Assembly (NCBI GenBank): GCA_051650305.1
Contig: JBOFIT010000098.1
Span: 1-12,462, forward strand
DNA from: JBOFDK01 sp051650305
Lineage (GTDB): Bacteria > Bacillota > Clostridia > Lachnospirales > Cellulosilyticaceae
Reading direction: 5' to 3'
Length of the DNA stretch: 12,462 nt
Shown: positions 1 through 4,842 of the stretch, in pieces
Layout of the letters: the number at the start of each line of letters is the position of its first letter
How positions within the stretch are numbered: position 1 is the first letter of the stretch
Position numbers and translations under genes: made by a program
The notes under the pieces: generated by a model
The model's input: the letters and a program-made list of their open reading frames with translations, nothing else
Told to the model about the DNA's origin: nothing
Databases searched by the model: none

Positions 1-1
1 A

Positions 2-247
2 CTGAAGGTTATCATCAAAAACTACGTGACCGTACTCATTCCGCTGGTACTAGGCTCACTAGACCGCATCGAAGTGGTATCCAACGCCATGGACCTTAGA
101 GGTTTCGGCAAACACAAAAAACGTACATGGTACATCCGCGAAGCCGTCACCAAGACAGATATCATCGCCCTCATACTAGGTATCGCCCTCATCATCGGAG
201 GCTTTATCCTGAAAAGTCAGATACCATACTTCTGGTATCCATTCTAG
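2..247 (+). CDS. EcfT-family energy-coupling factor transporter transmembrane subunit, C-terminal fragment
   Basis: The reading frame is open to the left edge, so only about the last 81 residues are present and the true start lies outside the window. EcfT is the membrane scaffold of ECF-type vitamin and metal importers; it couples two ATPases to a substrate-binding S component. The visible part has the SNAMDLRGFGKHKKRTWY segment, which matches the Ala-Arg-Gly coupling-helix motif of EcfT. A final hydrophobic helix (roughly IIALILGIALIIGGFIL) follows, and the protein ends in FWYPF. The next gene is a pseudogene rather than rplQ, truA or another ECF gene, so this may be a dedicated ECF system instead of the housekeeping one; that is inference. 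The substrate cannot be told from this fragment. Confidence 0.8.
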   Translation: MKVIIKNYVTVLIPLVLGSLDRIEVVSNAMDLRGFGKHKKRTWYIREAVTKTDIIALILGIALIIGGFILKSQIPYFWYPF

Positions 248-323
248 AACTAAGGGTTTTAAAAATCTATGAAAAAGGATATACTTAAGTAAAAATAAGT
301 GTAAAAGTAAAGATGTGTTCATG

Positions 324-579
324 ATGAAAGATAATATCTTAGGATATAGCAATCCAACAAGTCATCTTATTCGGCTCCAGAGCCAAAGGGACATCTGCGA
401 ACAACGCTGATATCGACCTATGTATCGATTGCAAAGGACAAAGTAAAGGAAGCCTTATTTTTGAACTAGAAGAAATTGTAGGCATATACAGCCTAGACAT
501 TGTGTTCCAAGATGCACTAGGAGACGAAATCGCCAAACAAATCAACCGAGACGGTATCACTATCTTCACCAAAGAATAA
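324..579 (+). pseudogene. Broken MNT-type nucleotidyltransferase (minimal nucleotidyltransferase domain)
   Basis: The frame from 343 to the TAA at 577-579 encodes a good MNT core: VILFGSRAKG, then NNADIDLCID, giving the GS...DxD catalytic signature, and the usual C-terminal ending INRDGITIFTKE. This frame has no start codon, because an in-frame TAG lies at 340-342. An ATG at 324 opens MKDNIL in another frame; removing one base near 342 would join the two into an 84-codon gene. Even then the N-terminal helix would be about ten residues shorter than usual, and there is no clear ribosome binding site. MNT proteins are commonly paired with HEPN proteins as toxin-antitoxin modules, but no HEPN gene is adjacent. 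It is most likely a decayed gene; a sequencing error near 342 is the alternative. Confidence 0.7.
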
Positions 580-590
580 TACAACCACAA

Positions 591-637
591 AAAAGGAAAA
601 TTCCCCAATGTAAACATCAGGGAATTTTCCTTTTTTT
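591..637. terminator. Bidirectional intrinsic terminator
   Basis: A 15-bp perfect stem pairs 591-605 with 620-634 around a 14-nt loop. Seven T residues (631-637) follow on the plus strand and six A residues (589-594) precede it, which become a T run on the minus strand. It can therefore end transcripts from the left (ecfT/MNT remnant) and from the right (hflKC). If it ends hflKC mRNA, that mRNA carries a 3' UTR of about 300 nt across the structured element at 693-914. Confidence 0.85.
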
Positions 638-692
638 GTTCTTCATCTTTTTCTTTTCTCACCCAACCCACGTAACTTGTTGGGTACCACAA

Positions 693-914
693 GGACAGGG
701 CTATGTAGTCAGGCCAAAGGAGGTGGTACTCTCGGAATAAAATATTGGAAGGCGTTCGTAAAAAGTTCTTAGAGGATTTGCTGTAATGGTTTTAGCGCTA
801 CTGTCTGACCGAAGGGAGTTTAGCGCGTTATGAAAGCAAATGCTCTTAGAACTTTAGAACAACTGACTATTTTATGAAGAGAGTATCCACCTCCTACTAC
901 CTACACATCCTGAC
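693..914 (+). ncRNA. Large structured RNA element; candidate raiA-type RNA
   Basis: No protein-coding frame is convincing here, but the sequence folds on itself over almost its whole length. Nested pairings seen by eye are: 696-699 with 909-912; 704-708 with 901-905; 719-733 with 879-894 (15 bp, one bulge); 737-744 with 868-875 (8 bp); 763-774 with 843-854 (11 of 12); 776-782 with 835-841; 795-800 with 821-826. The apical loop contains CTGACCGAAGGGAG, and its CTGAC (805-809) could pair with GTCAG at 708-712 as a pseudoknot. The size and clostridial context fit the raiA motif RNA, but I could not compare it with the family consensus. The strand is uncertain: unpaired parts are purine-rich on plus, whereas on minus the element would be the hflC 3' UTR. 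No clear plus-strand promoter or terminator was seen. Confidence 0.55.
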
Positions 915-1853
915 CTATTGCTTATACCCATCAAGATACTTCAAGAAATCATTATCCCCATCAAAGAAGATAGTCTGTCCTTCCATCACTTTAAACGTAT
1001 TCATACGTTGGATAAAGCGGTAGAACTCCACATCTTTTGTAAGGGACTGCTGATAAATCTCTAGTGCCTTACGTTCAGCTTCAGCACGGATAACGGCACT
1101 TTCTTCAGTGGCTTTTGCGATAATCTCTGTGCCTATACGGTCTGTCTCAGAAGTAGACTGTGTATAGTAAGCATCCCCTTCGGCACGGAGTTGTTCGCTT
1201 TCTTTTTGAATCTCCTTACTCATTTTGTCTTCGATGCTTGTGATATTAGACTGAGGGAAGTTCTTACGGTAGATACCGATGTCAGCAATCTCGATGCCAT
1301 ACTGATGAATCAGTGTCTTATTAAGCTCTTGGCGACGTTCTTCCATCATCTCACTCATGGTGGTGTCGTTGAAGAACTGGTCAAAAGTAAGCTTGTTGGC
1401 AGACTGAATAACCACGGGATAGACGTTATCATCCATCAGTTGATTCAGTTTAGAAGATGAGCCTACTCTGATTTTATAGATAGCAGGGTTTTCGATGCTG
1501 TATTGTGCATACATCTGGATATCTAACTTACGCTTATCACTGGTGTTGATGGTTTCCTTACGAGAAGTATAGGTTAGATATTTAGAACTATATTTCTCCA
1601 CCACATCTACGAAAGGTAGTTTAAAGAGAAGTCCGCGTTCGTCGATGACTTTTACACCTTGAAGCACATCGTGCTCGGCTAAAGTGTCTTGAACGTACTG
1701 CGCATTCCCTTCGGTCACCACAGCGCTGACGAGGGCACCAAAACGCTGAACGATGGCTAGTTCATCAGGTTGTACGATGTAGATACTTTGGAGGCCTAGG
1801 ACCACAAGGATGATAGCGAGGAGACTTATTAGGAGACCGGTGTATTTTTTCAT
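915..1853 (-). CDS. hflC: HflC-like SPFH/prohibitin-family membrane protein
   Basis: This 312-residue protein has an N-terminal transmembrane helix (about residues 5-25), then an SPFH/band-7 domain starting at IVQPDELAIVQRFGA, and a long charged helix rich in Ala, Glu and Arg (about 205-275). The end, KDVEFYRFIQRMNTFK, is typical of HflC. In well-studied bacteria HflC assembles with HflK into a membrane cage around the protease FtsH and modulates its access to membrane substrates. The start ATG overlaps the end of hflK by 4 bp, and its AGGAGG ribosome binding site lies inside the last hflK codons, so translation is probably coupled. The stop codon is about 3 bp from the structured element at 693-914. 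The assignment as the C rather than K subunit rests on the C-terminal ending and gene order. Confidence 0.88.
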   Translation of the reverse strand: MKKYTGLLISLLAIILVVLGLQSIYIVQPDELAIVQRFGALVSAVVTEGNAQYVQDTLAEHDVLQGVKVIDERGLLFKLPFVDVVEKYSSKYLTYTSRKETINTSDKRKLDIQMYAQYSIENPAIYKIRVGSSSKLNQLMDDNVYPVVIQSANKLTFDQFFNDTTMSEMMEERRQELNKTLIHQYGIEIADIGIYRKNFPQSNITSIEDKMSKEIQKESEQLRAEGDAYYTQSTSETDRIGTEIIAKATEESAVIRAEAERKALEIYQQSLTKDVEFYRFIQRMNTFKVMEGQTIFFDGDNDFLKYLDGYKQ

Positions 1854-2887
1854 TGTGCATTACCTCCTGTCATTTTTTGACCTTGAGCTTTGTTTACATC
1901 AAAGAATTTAAACACATCACCACTAGAAGTCTGATCGATGATAAGTTCATTGTTATTAAGCACTTGTTGCATCGCTTCGATATAGTATTTTTCCTTTACA
2001 AGCTCAGGATTTTGTATGTACTCACTATAAAGTGCTTCAAACTCTGCTACGTCAGCATTGGCATTAGCGATGGTTTCAGCACTGTAGCCTTTGGCGTCTT
2101 CTAAAAGTTTTGTAGCTTCTGCATTGGCTTTTGGAAGGATGGTGTTTGCGTATTTCTCAGCTTCTTCTTGGCGGCCTTTCTTGTACTGGTTGGCTTCTTC
2201 TACTTGCTGACGTGTTTCTTCAACAGCAGGAAGGAGTGAGACGTTTTGTACAGTAACTTGGACTACTTTAATACCAGCATTATACTTATCTAATTTTGCT
2301 TGGTACTTAGGTAAGATAGCTTCATCGATGAGCTCTTTGTTTTCTAAAGCTTCATCGATACTAAAACGAGGGAGTGTACTACGTACCACGTCCTCAAGAG
2401 CAAGGCGCATTGTCCCTTCTAAGTCATCGACCTCGTAGAGGAAATTGATAGGGTCTTCTACTTGGAAACGAATGATGAGATTCAGGAGGATGATAGAAGC
2501 GTTGTTTTGCTCAGCTTCTACGATAACTTGCTCTTCGATATTTTCATCTAAGTATTCAGGGCTTACTTGGGTAGAGCCAGCTGTAGCGGTACGGTAGCCG
2601 TACTCCATCTTATGAACAGTCTGCACATCCACCTTTTGAACTTTGTCGATGAAAGGTATCTTGAAGTGAATACCTGCCTGCTCGTTGATACCTTTGACAG
2701 CACCAAAACGTGTGATGACCCCTACTGTACCTGTAGAAAGGCGATAAACCGATGACAGCAAGAGAATCAAAAGGATAATGGCAAAGAGAAGAAACTTAAA
2801 AACACTTTTGAACTGCTTCGTAAACTGTGATAATTGTTTGTTGAAATCAACATCAATAACAACATTATTTGGATCTTTAAAGTCCAT
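1850..2887 (-). CDS. hflK: HflK-like SPFH/prohibitin-family membrane protein
   Basis: A 345-residue protein with a cytoplasmic N-terminus of about 30 residues, one transmembrane helix (about 31-49), and an SPFH domain beginning STGTVGVITRFGAVKG, with GIHFKIPFIDKVQKVDVQTV following. A coiled-coil segment rich in Glu, Ala and Lys (about 220-290) resembles the helix that builds the HflKC cage. It lacks the long glycine-rich N-terminus of proteobacterial HflK. The ATG is preceded by a clear AGGAGG at good spacing. It is the first gene of the hflK-hflC pair and has its own extended -10 promoter upstream, but the ComK-like gene ends only 65 bp upstream with no terminator between, so read-through is possible. 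The role in FtsH control is known for the family and inferred here; no ftsH is in the window. Confidence 0.88.
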   Translation of the reverse strand: MDFKDPNNVVIDVDFNKQLSQFTKQFKSVFKFLLFAIILLILLLSSVYRLSTGTVGVITRFGAVKGINEQAGIHFKIPFIDKVQKVDVQTVHKMEYGYRTATAGSTQVSPEYLDENIEEQVIVEAEQNNASIILLNLIIRFQVEDPINFLYEVDDLEGTMRLALEDVVRSTLPRFSIDEALENKELIDEAILPKYQAKLDKYNAGIKVVQVTVQNVSLLPAVEETRQQVEEANQYKKGRQEEAEKYANTILPKANAEATKLLEDAKGYSAETIANANADVAEFEALYSEYIQNPELVKEKYYIEAMQQVLNNNELIIDQTSSGDVFKFFDVNKAQGQKMTGGNAQ

Positions 2888-2919
2888 GATAAACCTCCTA
2901 TGAGAATTAATAAAAATCT

Positions 2920-2928
2920 ATTATATCA
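2920..2928 (-). promoter_or_regulatory. Extended -10 promoter of hflKC
   Basis: The minus strand reads TGATATAAT, a perfect TATAAT with the TGn extension, about 33 bp upstream of the hflK start codon. No good -35 hexamer is seen at the usual distance, which is acceptable for extended -10 promoters. Confidence 0.6.
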
Positions 2929-2952
2929 TGTAAATTTGAAAAAATTATAAAA

Positions 2953-3417
2953 TTAGTCAATCATAAAAGAATGTTGTTTGCGATGTTCTAAATAAGCATA
3001 GCGAAGAAGACACGCATCCCGTTGTTTTTTAGCGACATAGGATTTGGTAGAAAGGGTTGTGAGTGTCTGACCAGATGTAAGGGTAAGGGTGTGATCATCA
3101 TAAGTAAGGATACAGTTACTGAGGACGTAGCCGAAGCAGCCATCTGTTCGACCGATAGCTTGGCGCATCTTTATAGGGATAAACACAAGGGTATCACTGA
3201 GAATAAGCGGTGTATTAAGCTTCTCTCCCAGTACTTTAGAAGTCCAGTACTTAAGCGACTGCGGATCTAGATGGGCTTGGTACAGCATACGTCGTATGTA
3301 AGTTTGAAGGGTGCAGTGACATTTTTCAGAAGAACCATCTAGGTGAATGACGAGGGTAGCGTTCTCGCCAGTAGTTGTATAAATCGGTATAAGCGCATGA
3401 ATGTGGTAATAAGACAT
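2953..3417 (-). CDS. ComK-like competence transcription factor family protein
   Basis: The 154-residue product resembles ComK, the master activator of DNA uptake genes in Bacillus. From about residue 69 it reads PLILSDTLVFIPI, then DGCFGYVLSNCILTYDD, LTLTSGQTL and KSYVAKKQRDACLLR. These line up, from memory, with the ComK core: Pro-Ile, Phe-Phe-Pro, Cys-x-Trp-Ile, a Ser-Asn-Gly-Lys turn, then Ser-Tyr and Gln-x-x-x-Ala-x-Leu-Arg. Bacillus ComK is about 190 residues; this protein lacks its C-terminal 35 or so, which are involved in oligomerisation. The start ATG has a strong AGGAGG site. A perfect LexA-type palindrome lies about 20 bp upstream of the start, suggesting SOS control. What it activates is unknown; no uptake genes are in the window. 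Confidence 0.72.
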   Translation of the reverse strand: MSYYHIHALIPIYTTTGENATLVIHLDGSSEKCHCTLQTYIRRMLYQAHLDPQSLKYWTSKVLGEKLNTPLILSDTLVFIPIKMRQAIGRTDGCFGYVLSNCILTYDDHTLTLTSGQTLTTLSTKSYVAKKQRDACLLRYAYLEHRKQHSFMID

Positions 3418-3435
3418 TAAAAACCTCCTCTAAAA

Positions 3436-3453
3436 ATCGAACATATGTTCGAT
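3436..3453. promoter_or_regulatory. Perfect LexA (SOS) box palindrome
   Basis: The 18-bp sequence ATCGAACATATGTTCGAT is a perfect palindrome. Its core CGAAC-ATAT-GTTCG (3438-3451) matches exactly the known Gram-positive LexA/DinR box CGAACnnnnGTTCG. It lies 19 bp upstream of the ComK-like start codon on the minus strand, where bound LexA would block transcription. On the plus strand it overlaps a weak candidate promoter (TATAAA at 3468-3473) pointing to the sigma-factor gene 165 bp away, so control in both directions is possible but less certain. Confidence 0.85.
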
Positions 3454-3617
3454 AATAATGAGCTAAGTATAAAATATTTGGAAAATAATTGCAAGTAATA
3501 ATGTAGAAAAAGAAAGTCTCTTAGGAGAAAGCAGAAGTCTGTGTTCGTCCATAGGAAAATAAGGTGCTACTGTAAAGAAGCGCAAATACAAAAAAGCTGC
3601 AGCGGAAAGGCTTTTTA

Positions 3618-4157
3618 ATGGATGAAGTAGTAGAATGGATGGTATACAAGCCCTTGTGGAGCAAGTGGGCTTATAAGATGGCAGGGGTAGATATGGATAA
3701 GGAAGACTGGGAACAGCAAAGCTTTGAAGTATTTCATCATGCAGTAGAGACTTATAAGGAAAGTTATGAGATTACTTTCAGTGCCTACTATCGAATGGTT
3801 TTATATCGTTATGGAAAGAGGATTATGAGTCAAAAGGGATGCGGCCCAAGCCTCAGTTTGGAGATGGAAGAAAGTACGTATCAACAAAAAGATGAGACGA
3901 TAGCCATCGAGGAGAACTTTGTGGAAGAGAGTGTTCGTAGCCTGCTAAGCGAGGCTTTACAGATAGGCTTGCAGAAGCTGACCACAGAGGAACGCTGTCT
4001 GATAGAGGACTTTTATCTGAAGAATGTGCCACTGGCTAAGATCGCAGAGAAAGCAAGGAAATCCTATGATGCCATAGAAGCAAAAAAACGACGTGCATTA
4101 AAAAAATTAAAAAGTTTGCTAGAAAGTGACGGATTGGTCAACGACTTGACTATATAG
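3618..4157 (+). CDS. Small sigma-70-family RNA polymerase sigma factor (regions 2 and 4 only)
   Basis: A 179-residue protein with a region 2-like segment (about residues 10-75, including EDWEQQSFEVFHHAVETYK and FSAYYRMVLYRYGKRI, comparable to the Asp-x-x-Gln...AV-x-x-Tyr...FSAY pattern of sigma factors). A short linker containing LSL follows, then a region 4 helix-turn-helix (about 115-168: LTTEERCLIEDFYLKNVPLA, AEKARKSYDAIEAKKRRALKKL). The length and two-domain plan fit ECF-like or TcdR/UviA-like alternative sigma factors, but the subgroup is uncertain. The start ATG follows GGAAAGG by 7 bases. No anti-sigma factor gene is adjacent. The next two genes are small DUF1659 and DUF2922 proteins on the same strand before a shared terminator, suggesting one unit. 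A LexA box lies upstream, but its relevance here is inference. Confidence 0.75.
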   Translation: MDEVVEWMVYKPLWSKWAYKMAGVDMDKEDWEQQSFEVFHHAVETYKESYEITFSAYYRMVLYRYGKRIMSQKGCGPSLSLEMEESTYQQKDETIAIEENFVEESVRSLLSEALQIGLQKLTTEERCLIEDFYLKNVPLAKIAEKARKSYDAIEAKKRRALKKLKSLLESDGLVNDLTI

Positions 4158-4211
4158 ATAGATGTAAGCAGTTGCAACGCTACAAAAAATAATCCTAAGG
4201 AGGAAAAGCAA

Positions 4212-4406
4212 ATGGCAGTTCAAGGAACAAAAGATGAAGTAAAAGTTGTGTTAAAGCTTGCAAAGGGGTCACAAACCATTTCAAAGTGTAACAAAGAGGC
4301 AACGGACGAAGCCTACTATGCACTAGGGCAAGCAATCGGTACACTTCAACAAGAAGTTGTACAACATGTCACAAAAGTAGAAGAAACCATCTTAGCGATG
4401 GCATAA
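4212..4406 (+). CDS. DUF1659-like small protein
   Basis: A 64-residue protein preceded by a strong AAGGAGG site. It begins MAVQGTKDEVKVVLKLAKG and continues with QTISKCNKEATDEAYYALGQAIGTLQ, a short beta strand region then a helix, as in DUF1659 proteins. The function of that family is not known. It has no signal peptide or membrane segment. It sits 54 bp after the sigma-factor gene and 20 bp before a DUF2922-like gene; DUF1659 and DUF2922 genes are known to occur side by side in Firmicutes, which supports both assignments. Confidence 0.7.
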   Translation: MAVQGTKDEVKVVLKLAKGSQTISKCNKEATDEAYYALGQAIGTLQQEVVQHVTKVEETILAMA

Positions 4407-4426
4407 ACCAAAGGAGGGTATAGTAT

Positions 4427-4651
4427 ATGGAAATCATCAAACGCAAATTAGTTTTAACATTCGGTACACCACTCAAGACGGAGCTTGATCTTACTGTCAA
4501 TAACCCACATGTTTCACTTCAACCAGCAGCCATTAAGGCAGCAATGGAAGCAGTCATTGCTAGTGGTGCAATGGGAGATGTGGTAGCACCAAGTACAGTG
4601 GCAGGTGCAAAATACGTCATCCAACAAGTGGATGCAGTCGACTTAGCATAA
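4427..4651 (+). CDS. DUF2922-like small protein
   Basis: A 74-residue protein with a good GGAGG site 9 bases before the ATG. It starts MEIIKRKLVLTFGTPLKTEL and continues with DLTVNNPHVSLQPAAIKAAMEA; the pattern of a strand, a Leu-Thr-Phe motif, then a helix after an Asn-Pro turn, and an ending of VIQQVDAVDL, is what DUF2922 proteins show. The function is unknown. It has no signal peptide. It is the last gene before a strong terminator and is likely co-transcribed with the DUF1659-like gene and perhaps the sigma-factor gene. Confidence 0.75.
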   Translation: MEIIKRKLVLTFGTPLKTELDLTVNNPHVSLQPAAIKAAMEAVIASGAMGDVVAPSTVAGAKYVIQQVDAVDLA

Positions 4652-4663
4652 GGCATCAGAGGG

Positions 4664-4691
4664 CAGGGAGCATATAGCTCCCTGTTTTTTT
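4664..4691 (+). terminator. Intrinsic terminator after the DUF2922-like gene
   Basis: An 8-bp perfect GC-rich stem CAGGGAGC/GCTCCCTG (4664-4671 with 4677-4684) around a 5-nt loop is followed by seven T residues. It closes the sigma/DUF1659/DUF2922 unit 12 bp past the last stop codon. Confidence 0.92.
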
Positions 4692-4742
4692 GTGCAAAAA
4701 ATGTCCTGATGTTTGCATTCATATTACAAAATTTAATTAGCG

Positions 4743-4771
4743 TTGTATTTTTGTACAAACTCCTATAAAAT
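4743..4771 (+). promoter_or_regulatory. Probable promoter of the SLH-protein gene
   Basis: TTGTAT (4743-4748) and TAAAAT (4766-4771) are separated by 17 bp and lie about 70 bp before the chosen start codon, just after a terminator. The match to the sigma-A consensus is only fair; an overlapping TATAAA at 4764 is an alternative -10. Confidence 0.45.
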
Positions 4772-4842
4772 ATAAGGTATTGAATAATGAATTTAAGTTA
4801 ATCTATATACAAAAAGAAAATAATATCTCCAGGAGGTATCTG

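Noticed and set aside
661..685. Hairpin ACCCAAC/GTTGGGT considered as a terminator
   Set aside because: No T run follows on either strand; it may only be a 5' flank of the structured element.
339..692. A 117-codon minus-strand open frame
   Set aside because: It runs antisense across the MNT remnant and through the bidirectional terminator, with no family resemblance.
3591..3616. Hairpin AAAAAGC/GCTTTTT directly before the sigma-factor start, considered as a terminator or attenuator
   Set aside because: The stem is seven mostly A-T pairs with a 12-nt loop holding the ribosome binding site; too weak to claim, though a role in translation control is not excluded.
4693..4717. TGCAAA...TTTGCA inverted repeat upstream of the SLH gene, considered as an operator
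   Set aside because: Arms are only 6 bp in A/T-rich DNA, and it matches no operator I know.
4744..4757. TGTATT and TGTACA upstream of the SLH gene, considered as a WalR box
   Set aside because: The hexamers start 8 bp apart rather than 11, so they do not fit the box.
4780..4842. An upstream TTG start that would extend the SLH protein by 21 residues
   Set aside because: There is no ribosome binding site, and the extension would hide the signal peptide; the ATG at 4843 has AGGAGG.
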